From the NCBI RefSeq assembly GCF_012184385.1, contig NZ_VSRL01000015.1, positions 1 to 64,000 of the forward strand: DNA of 64,000 nt, read 5' to 3'. The notes under the pieces are model-generated. The model saw only the letters and a list, made by a program, of their open reading frames with translations, did not search any database and was not told the DNA's origin. The translations under genes were made by a program, and so were the position numbers. Position 1 is the stretch's first letter; every line of letters begins with the position of its first letter. This document shows, one piece after another, positions 17,315-25,941 of this stretch. This DNA is from Lentzea indica. GTDB taxonomy: Bacteria > Actinomycetota > Actinomycetes > Mycobacteriales > Pseudonocardiaceae.

Positions 17315-18769
17315 TCACGCCGACTGCGGCTGTGAGGCCCCCAGCCAGTCGAGGAGTCCGCACACAGCGTCCTTGCAACCACCACAGCCCGTGGTCGCGC
17401 GGGTGGCCTCGGCGAGCTGCGGCAGACTTTCCGCGCCCGCACGCCAGGCTGAGACGATCTGCCCCTTGGAGACGGTGTTGCAACGGCAGATCACCGCGCT
17501 GGACGGGAGATCCGCCGGGCTCGCCGCCTCCGCGGGCAGTGCTCGGCCCAGCAGCAACGCCAGACGATCAGTCGGGGCAGGGATTCCGCGGTCGTAGAGC
17601 TGGGTGATCGTGGCGGCGGCGTCGGGTGCGCCGAGCACGATCGCGCCGGTCACCCTGTCGTCGCGCAGCACGAGCTTGGCGTAGCGGCCGCGCGAAGGTT
17701 CCTGGAAGCACAGGACTTCCGAGTCGGGGCAGTCCACATCCGTGTGCACGTCACCCAGCGCAGCGAGATCCACGTCACGTGCTTTCAACCGCGTGACAAC
17801 GGAAGTCCCGCGGTACCGGGCGGCCGGGTTGGCGCCGGTGAGCCGGTCCGCGAGCACGGCAGCCTGGTCCCAGGCGGGTTGTACGAGGCCGGACACCGTG
17901 CCGGGGTGCTGTGCGCAGTCACCGATGGCGTGGATGCGCGGGTCGCTGGTGCGTAAGACGTCGTCGACGATGATGCCGCGGTCGACTTCCAGGCCCGCCT
18001 TGACCGCCAACGAGGTTTCGGCGCGGACGCCCGCGGAGACGACCACGAGCTCAGCAGGAACGTGGGTGCCGTCATCGAGGATCAGCCCGTCACCTGGCAG
18101 GTACTTGGCTGCCAGCGCGTTCAGGCGGAACTCGATGCCGAGCTGGCCGAGGGTGCGGGCCAGGACGCTGCCGGCGCCGGGGTCGAGCTGGCGTTCCATG
18201 AGGTGGCCGACCGGGTGGACGACGGTGACCAGGCAGCCGCGTCCGGCCAGTCCTCGGGCGGCTTCGATGCCGAGGAGGCCGCCGCCGAGGACGACGACGG
18301 GCGCGCCTTTGTGCGTCTTGGCTTCGATCTCGGCGCAGTCGTCGAGGGTGCGGAAGGCGACGACGCCGGGGGCGAGCTTGCCGTCTTCGACGAGTCCCTC
18401 GGCAGGCGGAACCCACGGAGTGCTACCGGTGGCGAGCACAAGAGCGTCGTACGGGATGGGCTCGCTCTCCGGCCCGGTGATCCCCGGCGTGCCCGAGACC
18501 GTCACGGTTCGCGAGCCGCGGTCGATCTCCAGGACCTCACAGCCCAGCCGCAGGTCGATGTTGTGCCCGGCCGCCCACTTCTCGTCGTGCAGCCTGGTCG
18601 ACTCCGGCGTCATGGTCCCGGCGACGACGGTCGAGAGCAGCACGCGGTTGTACGCGGCGTGCGGCTCCGCCCCGATGATGGTGATGGAGATGTCCTGGTC
18701 ACGGCGGCGCAGCTCATCTGCCAGACGCGCGCCCGCCATGCCGTAACCAACGATCACGACTCGCCTCAT
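17315..18769 (-). CDS. nasB: FAD-dependent oxidoreductase with BFD-like [2Fe-2S] domain, nitrate reductase electron-transfer subunit
   Basis: 484 residues. It has a two-dinucleotide flavoprotein fold (VIVGYGMAGARLADEL; LATGSTPWVPP; VVLGGGLLGIEAARGL; the FAD motif IHAIGDCA) and a C-terminal BFD-like cluster domain (ICRCNTVSKG ... TGCGGC). It resembles the N-terminal half of NirB and the NasB-type partner that passes NAD(P)H electrons to nitrate reductase. The ATGA overlap with the nitrate reductase gene supports this pairing. The symbol is by analogy. Confidence 0.85.
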   Translation of the reverse strand: MRRVVIVGYGMAGARLADELRRRDQDISITIIGAEPHAAYNRVLLSTVVAGTMTPESTRLHDEKWAAGHNIDLRLGCEVLEIDRGSRTVTVSGTPGITGPESEPIPYDALVLATGSTPWVPPAEGLVEDGKLAPGVVAFRTLDDCAEIEAKTHKGAPVVVLGGGLLGIEAARGLAGRGCLVTVVHPVGHLMERQLDPGAGSVLARTLGQLGIEFRLNALAAKYLPGDGLILDDGTHVPAELVVVSAGVRAETSLAVKAGLEVDRGIIVDDVLRTSDPRIHAIGDCAQHPGTVSGLVQPAWDQAAVLADRLTGANPAARYRGTSVVTRLKARDVDLAALGDVHTDVDCPDSEVLCFQEPSRGRYAKLVLRDDRVTGAIVLGAPDAAATITQLYDRGIPAPTDRLALLLGRALPAEAASPADLPSSAVICRCNTVSKGQIVSAWRAGAESLPQLAEATRATTGCGGCKDAVCGLLDWLGASQPQSA

Positions 18770-20721
18770 GCCCGCTCCAATCGAACCGCGCAGACCTTGA
18801 ACTCGGGCATCCGGCTCGTGGGATCGAGCGCGGGGTTGGTGAGCAGGTTCGCCCGCCCCTCACCGGGGAAGTGGAACGGCAGGAACACCGCGTCGGAACG
18901 CATGCTCGGCACGCACCGCACGGTCGCCGTCACCCGTCCCCTCCTGGACACGACGTGAGCGGGCTCGCCCGACGTGAGCCCCGCCCGCGAAGCTGTGTCC
19001 GGGTGCACTTCCACGTACATCTCGGGAACGGCCTTCATGAGCTCGCCGACCCGCCGCGTCTGCGCACCCGACTGGTAGTGCTGCAGGACCCGCCCTGTGG
19101 TGGCCTGCAACGGGTACTCCTCGTCCGGCGGCTCCGCCGGACCCTTGTGGTCGACAGGGATGAACTTCGCCAGGCCGTCGGCGTGCGCGAACCTGTCAAG
19201 GAAAAGCCTTGGCGTGCCTGGATGGTCGACCGACGGCACCGGCCAGTGCAGCTGCTCGGCGTCGAGCCGCTCGTAGGTGATGCCGGAATAGTCGGAGAGA
19301 CCGCCGGCGGACGCCTTCCGCAGCTCCTCGAACACTTCCTTGGGCTCGGTCAGGAACTTCTCAGCGCAGCCGAGGCGTGCGGCCAGCCCGTGGATGAGGT
19401 GGAGGTCGCTGCGAACACCGGCAGGCGGGTCGAGTGCCTTGCGGCGCCTGATGATCCGGCCTTCGAGGTTGGTCATCGTGCCGTCTTCCTCGGCCCACTG
19501 CGTCACCGGGAACACGACGTCGGCCATCGCGGCGGTCTCGGACATCACGAAGTCCGCGACCACCAACAGGTCCAGCGCCTTCAAACGCTCGGCGACCCGC
19601 GACGCTCGCGGCGCCGACACCACCGGGTTGCTACCGAACACCAGCATCGCTTTGAGGTCGTCGGCGACCAGCAGCTCGTACGCACTGCGGCCGGGTCCTG
19701 GCAACCAGTCGACACCCCAGACCTTCATGATGTGCTGCCGCGCCACGGGATCGTCGAGCTTGCGGTAACCGGGCAGCTGATCGGCCTTCTGCCCGTGCTC
19801 ACGCCCGCCCTGCCCGTTGCCCTGCCCCGTCAAGCAGCCGTAACCGGAGCCGGCACGGCCAGGCAGTCCCAGGGCGAGCGCCAGGTTGATCCACGCGGAG
19901 ACGTTGTCGGTGCCGGAAGCGTGCTGCTCGGTGCCGCGCCCGGTCAGGATGTACGACCGCCCGGCCAGCATGTGCACGGCAGCGCGCTGGTCGGCGGCGG
20001 AAACGCCCGTAACGCGTTCGGTGTGCTCGGGCCACCACTGCGCGGCGATGCGCCAGGCGTCGTCGAACCCGGTGGTCCGGGAGGAGATGTACTCCTTGTC
20101 GATCAAGCCCTCCATGACCGCCGTGTGCAGCAGGCCCAGCGCCAGCGCCAGGTCCGTGCCCGGCGCGGGCTGCAGGTGCAACGTCGCGCGCTCGGCGGTG
20201 GGTGTGCGGCGCGGGTCGATGACGATCAGCCGGGCACCCTCGAGGTGACGCAGGAACGGCGGCATGGTCTCGGCCGGGTTCGATCCCGCCAGCAGAACCG
20301 TGTCCGCGGACTGCAGGTCGGTCAGGGGGAACGGCAGACCTCGGTCCAGCCCGAACGCCTTGTTGCCCGCAGCAGCGGCGGACGACATGCAGAACCGGCC
20401 GTTGTAGTCGATCTGCGAGGTCTTCAGCGCAACCCTGGCGAACTTCCCGAGCAGGTACGCCTTCTCGTTGGTCAGCCCGCCGCCGCCGAACACGGCGACC
20501 TCGTCGGGCTCGTACGAACGGATCCGGGACGCCACGAAGTCCAGCGCCTCGTCCCAGGAGACGGGCTCACCGTGCAGAAGAGGTGTCGTGAGGCGGCCTG
20601 GATGGCGCAGCAACTCCCCCGCCGTCCAGCCCTTCTGGCACAGCCCACCGGGACCAGGGGCAACCTGGCCGTCGATGACGCTCATGGAGCACTGCAGCGC
20701 GCAGTAGGGGCAATGGGTCAC
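18766..20721 (-). CDS. nasA: Assimilatory nitrate reductase catalytic subunit (molybdopterin, NasA/NarB type)
   Basis: 651 residues of the bis-MGD molybdoenzyme family. The N-terminal [4Fe-4S] ligands are in HCPYCALQC and GGLCQKGW. Molybdopterin-binding segments include NGRFCMSSAAAAGNKAFG, AGSNPAETMP, GYGCLTGQGNGQGGREHG and VFGSNPVVSAP. The C-terminal dinucleotide-binding domain ends in LTNPALDP. No Tat signal is visible, which fits a cytoplasmic assimilatory enzyme reducing nitrate to nitrite. First gene of the seven-gene cluster. Starts with GTG at 20721. Confidence 0.95.
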   Translation of the reverse strand: MTHCPYCALQCSMSVIDGQVAPGPGGLCQKGWTAGELLRHPGRLTTPLLHGEPVSWDEALDFVASRIRSYEPDEVAVFGGGGLTNEKAYLLGKFARVALKTSQIDYNGRFCMSSAAAAGNKAFGLDRGLPFPLTDLQSADTVLLAGSNPAETMPPFLRHLEGARLIVIDPRRTPTAERATLHLQPAPGTDLALALGLLHTAVMEGLIDKEYISSRTTGFDDAWRIAAQWWPEHTERVTGVSAADQRAAVHMLAGRSYILTGRGTEQHASGTDNVSAWINLALALGLPGRAGSGYGCLTGQGNGQGGREHGQKADQLPGYRKLDDPVARQHIMKVWGVDWLPGPGRSAYELLVADDLKAMLVFGSNPVVSAPRASRVAERLKALDLLVVADFVMSETAAMADVVFPVTQWAEEDGTMTNLEGRIIRRRKALDPPAGVRSDLHLIHGLAARLGCAEKFLTEPKEVFEELRKASAGGLSDYSGITYERLDAEQLHWPVPSVDHPGTPRLFLDRFAHADGLAKFIPVDHKGPAEPPDEEYPLQATTGRVLQHYQSGAQTRRVGELMKAVPEMYVEVHPDTASRAGLTSGEPAHVVSRRGRVTATVRCVPSMRSDAVFLPFHFPGEGRANLLTNPALDPTSRMPEFKVCAVRLERA

Positions 20722-20766
20722 GCCGCTGACGCTAAGAAGCCCCTGTTAACGCGGCGGTCCGGAATG

Positions 20767-20781
20767 TTTCCAACCTGGAAA
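20767..20781. promoter_or_regulatory. Palindrome TTTCC-N5-GGAAA upstream of nasA
   Basis: A perfect 5-bp inverted repeat with a 5-base spacer lies in the 69-base gap between nasA and the TIGR02569 gene, 46 bases before the nasA start. The minus strand gives GGAAAC, one half of the GlnR-type box. The other half (GTnAC) is not found at the expected spacing, so assignment to the nitrogen regulator GlnR is only a possibility. Confidence 0.3.
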
Positions 20782-20790
20782 GTTGTCTGC

Positions 20791-21588
20791 TCACAGCATT
20801 GCGGACACCTGGTGAGCAGCTCGTTCCAAGCCCGCAAACGACTGTGACGTTGACAACGGGTGAAGAGCGTGTACCGCCAGCCGGAACAAAGTCGCGCGCA
20901 CCAACACCTGCGTCCACTCGCTCAGATGGCTCCACCGCTTGAACAGGCCGGGGTCCGCGCCACCCCACGCGACGGCGTCCACCGCGATCACGGCGGCGGC
21001 CCACTCGGCGGGGCGCCAGTACGCGGTGAAGTCGATGACGGCCGGCGGGGCGTTGCCCGCGAACAGCACGTTGCCGAACAGGTCACCGTGCACGACCTGC
21101 GGTCTGAGGTTGATCGGCTTCCGCGTTTCCTTGAACAGGTCGAACAGCCTGCCGCCGAGGTCGGCGTCGAGCGGAACGTCCTCCTCGCCCCACGTCAAAC
21201 GGTCGGCGACGGCGAACACGTCCGTGCGCGCGTCCAGGAAACGGGGCTTGGGCAGCTCGGTGGTGGCCTGGTGCAGGCGCTGAGCCACGGAGATGACCTC
21301 GTCGTGGCGTGCCTCGGCACGACCGGCGAGGAACTTGGTGGCCGACCAGCCGCCGACGACGTACCGGCCGTCGGTGGACCGCAACGGTCTGCCGATGCGC
21401 AGGTTCGGCACGTCCAGCCCGTCGAGGGTCTTGGCGATCCAGGTGGCTTCCGCAGGCTTGGGCGCGGGCCGGACGGTGGCGTCGCCGCAGCGCCAGGCAG
21501 GTCCGCCGTCGATCAGCTCTGGCTCGGCGTCACGTGCCCCGAACGCCGCACGCACGTGCGCTGGGGGCGGTTCGGGGGTCCGGGTCAC
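20791..21588 (-). CDS. TIGR02569 family protein (aminoglycoside-phosphotransferase-like fold)
   Basis: 265 residues starting at GTG 21588. It has kinase-like catalytic motifs: VVHGDLFGNVLF (HGDxxxxN) and AVIDFTAYWRP for the metal-binding Asp. The family is actinobacterial (M. tuberculosis Rv3205c) and lies next to moeZ there as here. The substrate is unknown; a small-molecule phosphotransferase is a structural guess. Confidence 0.85.
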   Translation of the reverse strand: MTRTPEPPPAHVRAAFGARDAEPELIDGGPAWRCGDATVRPAPKPAEATWIAKTLDGLDVPNLRIGRPLRSTDGRYVVGGWSATKFLAGRAEARHDEVISVAQRLHQATTELPKPRFLDARTDVFAVADRLTWGEEDVPLDADLGGRLFDLFKETRKPINLRPQVVHGDLFGNVLFAGNAPPAVIDFTAYWRPAEWAAAVIAVDAVAWGGADPGLFKRWSHLSEWTQVLVRATLFRLAVHALHPLSTSQSFAGLERAAHQVSAML

Positions 21589-21678
21589 GGCTCGGCACGC
21601 TACCTGCTCAGACCACCCGGTTGGCGGAACGCGACACGCCGTGATTCATCCCACCACCCACTTGGCCCAGTGGTTGGA

Positions 21679-21726
21679 GCGTCTGCAAGTACCGCCAACT
21701 AGGCCGTTGGTGGTACTTGCAGACGC
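21679..21726 (-). terminator. Long hairpin downstream of moeZ
   Basis: A 21-bp stem, GCGTCTGCAAGTACC-GCCAAC against its complement with a single G-T mismatch, closed by the 6-base loop TAGGCC. It begins 10 bases after the moeZ stop codon on the minus strand. No T-tract follows, which is usual for high-GC actinomycetes. It is the strongest hairpin I noticed in the window and probably ends moeZ transcription. Confidence 0.7.
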
Positions 21727-21736
21727 CCTCAAGCCA

Positions 21737-22909
21737 TCAGTACGTCGGCAGCGACGGATCGACCTCTCGCGCCCACGCCAGCACTCCACCGCCGACGTGC
21801 ACGGCGTCCTTGAAGCCCGCCTTGTGCAGCGCGGCCAGCGCCTCCGCCGAACGAGCACCGGACTTGCAGTGCAGCACCAGCGGCTTGTCCTGCGGCAGCT
21901 CCGAGAACGCCTCGCCGGACAGGATCCGGTCCTTCGGGATCAGCACCGAGCCCGGGATCTTCACGATCTCGTACTCGTGCGGCTCGCGAACGTCCACCAG
22001 CAGGAAGTCCTCACCGGACTCCTGCTTGTGCTTGAGCTCGAGCGGCGTGATCGTGTTGCCCGCGGCCGCCTGCTGCGCGTCCGTGGACACGACACCGCAG
22101 AACGCCTCGTAGTCGATCAGCTCGGTGATCTTCGGCGACTCCGGGTCCTTGCGGATCTTGATGGTCCGGTAGCTCATCTCCAGCGCGTCGTAGACCATCA
22201 GGCGGCCCAGCAGCGGGTCGCCGATGCCCGTGAGCAGCTTGATCGCCTCGGTCACCATGATCGAGCCGATCGACGCGCACAGCACGCCCAGCACGCCGCC
22301 CTCCGCGCACGACGGGACCATGCCGGGAGGCGGCGGCTCCGGGTAGAGGTCGCGGTAGTTCAGGCCCTGGCCGTTCGGGGCGTCCTCCCAGAAGACGCTG
22401 ACCTGGCCCTCGAACCGGAAGATCGAGCCCCAGACGTACGGCTTGCCCAGCAGCACCGCGGCGTCGTTCACCAGGTAGCGCGTGGCGAAGTTGTCCGTGC
22501 CGTCGAGGATCAGGTCGTAGTCGCGGAAGATGTCCAGCGCGTTCTCGGAGTTGAGATGCGTCTGGTGCAACACGACCTTGACGAACGGGTTGATCTCGGC
22601 GACCGAGTCGCGCGCGGACTCCGCCTTGGGGCGGCCGACGTCGGACTGGCCGTGAATGACCTGACGCTGCAGGTTCGACTCGTCCACGACGTCGAAGTCG
22701 ACGACGCCGAGCGTGCCGACTCCGGCCGCGGCCAGGTACAGCAGTGCCGGGCTGCCCAGGCCGCCCGCGCCGACGACGAGCACTTTCGCGTTCTTCAGCC
22801 GCTTCTGCCCGTCCACCCCGACGTCCGGGATGATCAGGTGCCTGCTGTAGCGCGCGACTTCTTCCTTGGTCAGCTCCGCGGCTGGCTCAACGAGCGGCGG
22901 AAGCGCCAT
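21737..22909 (-). CDS. moeZ: Adenylyltransferase/sulfurtransferase MoeZ (ThiF/MoeB domain plus rhodanese)
   Basis: 390 residues starting MALPPLVEPAAELTKEEVARYSRHL, with GAGGAGGAG upstream. The N-terminal ThiF/E1-like domain has the ATP site VVGAGGLGSPALL and VDFDVVDESNLQRQ, and a Cys in PSCAEGGVLG. The C-terminal rhodanese domain (about 280-390) has the persulfide Cys in LHCKSGARS. It adenylates and thiocarboxylates ubiquitin-like sulfur carriers such as MoaD, ThiS and CysO. Its product supplies molybdopterin, needed by the nitrate reductase encoded nearby. Orthologue of Rv3206c by sequence type and context. Confidence 0.95.
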   Translation of the reverse strand: MALPPLVEPAAELTKEEVARYSRHLIIPDVGVDGQKRLKNAKVLVVGAGGLGSPALLYLAAAGVGTLGVVDFDVVDESNLQRQVIHGQSDVGRPKAESARDSVAEINPFVKVVLHQTHLNSENALDIFRDYDLILDGTDNFATRYLVNDAAVLLGKPYVWGSIFRFEGQVSVFWEDAPNGQGLNYRDLYPEPPPPGMVPSCAEGGVLGVLCASIGSIMVTEAIKLLTGIGDPLLGRLMVYDALEMSYRTIKIRKDPESPKITELIDYEAFCGVVSTDAQQAAAGNTITPLELKHKQESGEDFLLVDVREPHEYEIVKIPGSVLIPKDRILSGEAFSELPQDKPLVLHCKSGARSAEALAALHKAGFKDAVHVGGGVLAWAREVDPSLPTY

Positions 22910-22988
22910 GCTGCTCCTCCTCGACGAATGTCTCCGTGTCCGAGACAACGTCTACCCTGCCTGGACTCTTCCCGGTTGGAAAGCCGTC

Positions 22989-23981
22989 TCAGCCAGCGGG
23001 AAACGGGTTCGTCGTGCAGACCTTGCCGTCGGCGGGCACGACGTCCAGGCCCGCGTTCATCTGCGAGACGAAGTTGTTCGCGACACCGAACGTCTGCTGC
23101 ATCATCACCGGGGCCGGCGCGCCGTTCTCCGCGCAGGGCGCGTGGCCGCTGCCGAGCGCGTGGCCGACCTCGTGGTTGATCACATAGGTCCGATAGCCGG
23201 CGAGGTCGGGGCCATAGGCCATGGCACCGCGCACCCAGCGGGCGACGTTGATGACCACCCGCTTGCTCGCCGGGTTCCAGCAGGAGGTCTCGAACGGGAT
23301 CTCCTTGCCGCAGAGCGTGTGCGTCGTCTTCGTGGTGGTCAGGCTCACGATGAAGTCCGGGTTCTGGTTCGGCTCGACGCGCTGCAACGCGACCTGCTTC
23401 GTGCCGATCCAGCTGCGCGGGTCGGACAGGATCCCGTCGACGGTCCTGGCGAACGCGCCGTCGTCGTTGTTGTAGTCGGCGGGCTTGACGCCGTCCTCGA
23501 TCGCGATCGAGTACTTGCGGAACTTCTGCGCGTTCCCCTCGCCTATCCGCGGCCCGCTGCCCGCCAGCGCCTTGAACGTGCCGACGCCGTCCTCGGAGAA
23601 CCCGGGCCCGGCCGGCAGCTCGGCCGTGGGGATGTCGAGCTTGGGCTTCGACGCCTGCTTCTCCGACGGAGGCACTTCCGGCGTGGAGGTGGAGTTACCG
23701 GCCGGATTGTTGGGTGCGCCGCCGGCCGGGGGCGACTTCGGCTGCACCGTGTCGAGCACCACCAGCGCGGTCAGCACCAGGAGCACCGGGATCGCGTAGA
23801 TGCGCCACCCGTAGTTGGAGACGAGCTTCTTCACACCGCCGCGCTTGCGGGGCCGCCGGTGCTGGGCGGTGCCTTCCGGCTCCCAGGCGGCCGCGAGTGG
23901 CTCGGCGCTGGTCCGGCGCTCGCCGCGACGGTAGCGGTCAGCGGGCGGAGCAGTACGTCCTCGCTCGGGGGCGCGATTCAC
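22989..23981 (-). CDS. DUF3152 membrane-anchored protein with metzincin-type zinc motif
   Basis: 330 residues. A basic cytoplasmic N-terminus of about 60 residues is followed by one membrane helix (IYAIPVLLVLTALVVL), a Pro/Ser-rich linker, and an extracellular DUF3152 domain. The domain contains HEVGHALGSGH, the HExxHxxGxxH zinc motif of metzincin peptidases, and several Cys. Proteolytic activity is plausible but unproven. Starts at GTG 23981. Same neighbour order as M. tuberculosis Rv3207c next to moeZ. Confidence 0.9.
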   Translation of the reverse strand: MNRAPERGRTAPPADRYRRGERRTSAEPLAAAWEPEGTAQHRRPRKRGGVKKLVSNYGWRIYAIPVLLVLTALVVLDTVQPKSPPAGGAPNNPAGNSTSTPEVPPSEKQASKPKLDIPTAELPAGPGFSEDGVGTFKALAGSGPRIGEGNAQKFRKYSIAIEDGVKPADYNNDDGAFARTVDGILSDPRSWIGTKQVALQRVEPNQNPDFIVSLTTTKTTHTLCGKEIPFETSCWNPASKRVVINVARWVRGAMAYGPDLAGYRTYVINHEVGHALGSGHAPCAENGAPAPVMMQQTFGVANNFVSQMNAGLDVVPADGKVCTTNPFPAG

Positions 23982-24021
23982 GTTGCCCAGGGTCCCACAT
24001 CCCCCGTATGGCCGTCGTCCA

Positions 24022-24975
24022 TCACCATGTGTGTCGGTCGACCGCCTCCCACATGCCCAGCACGGCCCTCGCCACGGTGGCCGGCCGCTCCATCTGGGCT
24101 ACGTGGCCGGTCCGCGGAAGCACCAGCAGTCGTCCTTTCGGCAACAGCCGCGCCGTTCGGGGCCCCTTCCGCACGCTGACGAGCCTGTCGTTCTCACCCC
24201 ACACGACCAGCGTGGGCGCCTTGACCAGTGGCAACAACCGCCACAACGACTTGGGGCCCGGCGTGAGCCAGCTCTGCATCAGCCCGAAGGTGCTGCGGTT
24301 GAGGGCCTGCCCCGCCCACTTCTGCCGAGCGCGCTCCTCGTTCTCCCTGATCGACTCCTCGATGCGGTGGTCGGGCACCACGCTCGGGTCGGCGAAGCAC
24401 AGGGCGAGCATCTGCTTGGTGCGCTCGTGCGCGCTCAGCTTGGCCAGCTCCCTGCGCACCTTCGACCCGATGACCGGCAGGACGGCGAGTGCCATCCGCG
24501 GGTCCGACATGCGATCGAGGCGCGGCCTGAGATCAGGAACGGCCGGCGAGACCAGCGTGAGCGTCCTGACCAGATCAGGCCTGGTCGCGGCGGTGATGAG
24601 CGAGATCGCGCCGCCCATCGAGTTGCCGAACAGGTGCACGGGCTCCCCGAGCGTCTCGAGGTACTTGATCACCGTGCGGGCGTGCGCCGGGAGGCTGAAG
24701 TCGTAGCCGGGAATCGGCTCCGACCGCCCGAAGCCGGGCAGGTCGACCGAGTACCCGGTGACGTGGTCGCGCAGCTGGGCGGCGAGGTCCGTCCAGTTGG
24801 TCGCGGACCCTCCGAGCCCGTGCACGTAGACGGCAGGCGGCCCGTCGCCAGGGGTGACCCTGACGTGGACCTCGTGGTCGTCGATCTGGTGGAACTCACC
24901 TGGCCATGGCTTCTGAGACTTGTCCACCGGCGGGAGTGCGACCGTGGACAGCGGGGCGGGGATCAGCGTGCTCAC
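24022..24975 (-). CDS. Alpha/beta hydrolase
   Basis: 317 residues, cytoplasmic: oxyanion segment VHGLGGSATNW, nucleophile elbow FGNSMGGA, acid in VWGENDRLV, His in LPRTGHVAQME. All triad elements are present. It is divergent from the TetR gene at 25103 across a 127-base gap with a candidate operator, so it may be that regulator's target. Substrate not predictable. Confidence 0.92.
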   Translation of the reverse strand: MSTLIPAPLSTVALPPVDKSQKPWPGEFHQIDDHEVHVRVTPGDGPPAVYVHGLGGSATNWTDLAAQLRDHVTGYSVDLPGFGRSEPIPGYDFSLPAHARTVIKYLETLGEPVHLFGNSMGGAISLITAATRPDLVRTLTLVSPAVPDLRPRLDRMSDPRMALAVLPVIGSKVRRELAKLSAHERTKQMLALCFADPSVVPDHRIEESIRENEERARQKWAGQALNRSTFGLMQSWLTPGPKSLWRLLPLVKAPTLVVWGENDRLVSVRKGPRTARLLPKGRLLVLPRTGHVAQMERPATVARAVLGMWEAVDRHTW

Positions 24976-25022
24976 CAGACCAGGATGCGGGAAAGAAGCA
25001 ACAGTTGGTTCCCGGATGTGGG

Positions 25023-25037
25023 CTACCAGCGAGTAAG
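25023..25037. promoter_or_regulatory. Candidate TetR operator CTACCAGCGAGTAAG
   Basis: Lies in the divergent gap between the hydrolase (start 24975) and tetR (start 25103). It resembles the operator-like repeat before the second tetR gene: both contain CTACCAG followed by GTAA. The dyad is imperfect. Assignment rests on position and on this resemblance. Confidence 0.3.
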
Positions 25038-25102
25038 GTTGCGCTCACGCCTCGGTCTGGCAACCCCTTTCCGACGGCCGGAACACTCGTGCTGGAGGCA
25101 CC

Positions 25103-25732
25103 ATGACGGAGACGGCGCAGAGCGCACCCGCAGGCAGGGGCGTTCGACTGCCGCGCACCGCCCGCCGCGCGCAACTGCTGGCAGCGGCGCAGGACGTGTT
25201 CGTCGCCAACGGCTACCACGCCGCGGCGATGGACGAGATCGCCGAGCGCGCGGGCGTGTCCAAGCCGGTGCTGTACCAGCACTTCCCCGGCAAGCTCGAG
25301 CTGTACATGGCCCTGCTCGAGTCCCATGTGGACGACATGGTCAGCCGCGTGCGCGCCGCCATCGGCTCGACGACGGACAACAAGCTGCGCGTACGTGCCG
25401 CCGTGGCCGCCTTCTACGACTTCGTGGACGGCGAGGGCCAGGCGTTCCGGATGGTCTTCGAGTCCGACCTGCGCTCAGAGCCCGCCGTGCAGGAGGCCGT
25501 CGAGCGCGCCACCACCGACTCCGTCGACGCCATCACCGACACCATCACCGCGGACGCCGGGCTCGACCCCGAGCGTGCGCGCCTGCTGGCCGTCGGGCTC
25601 GTGGGCTTGTCGCAGGTCACCGCTCGGTCGTGGCTGGCGGACAACCGCCGGGTGCCCAAGGAGGACGCGGTCGCGCTGATCTCCAACCTGGCGTGGCGCG
25701 GTATCGGTGGCGGGTTCCCGCTGCAGCACTGA
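25103..25732 (+). CDS. TetR family transcriptional regulator (Rv3208-like)
   Basis: 209 residues. The N-terminal HTH (about 18-65) has the family core AMDEIAERAGVSKPVLYQHFPGKLELY. The C-terminal ligand domain has YDFVDGEGQAFRMVFESDLR. The position between DUF3152 and DUF3107 genes matches M. tuberculosis Rv3208. Likely represses its own gene and the divergent hydrolase. Ligand unknown. Confidence 0.93.
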   Translation: MTETAQSAPAGRGVRLPRTARRAQLLAAAQDVFVANGYHAAAMDEIAERAGVSKPVLYQHFPGKLELYMALLESHVDDMVSRVRAAIGSTTDNKLRVRAAVAAFYDFVDGEGQAFRMVFESDLRSEPAVQEAVERATTDSVDAITDTITADAGLDPERARLLAVGLVGLSQVTARSWLADNRRVPKEDAVALISNLAWRGIGGGFPLQH

Positions 25733-25941
25733 GCTTGTCCTGGTGCTGGTCGGCGCGGCGGCGGCGCGGTTCGCGCTGAAGCCGCCCGAGCAGCGCCGTC
25801 CAGATCACTGAGGCCAGGCCGGTCGACCTCGAAAACGAGCCCGGACAAGTACACGGCCGCGTACCTGTCCGGGATGGCACCAGTGCAAGGACTCCTGCAA
25901 AGTCCCGTACTCGCAGATCGGGACCAGCGCTCCCTGCTGAC

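Noticed and set aside
25733-25941. A small gene or remnant between the convergent TetR and hydrolase genes
   Set aside because: A short frame near 25739-25810 looks like the end of a membrane segment, but it has no start, ribosome-binding site or recognisable family.
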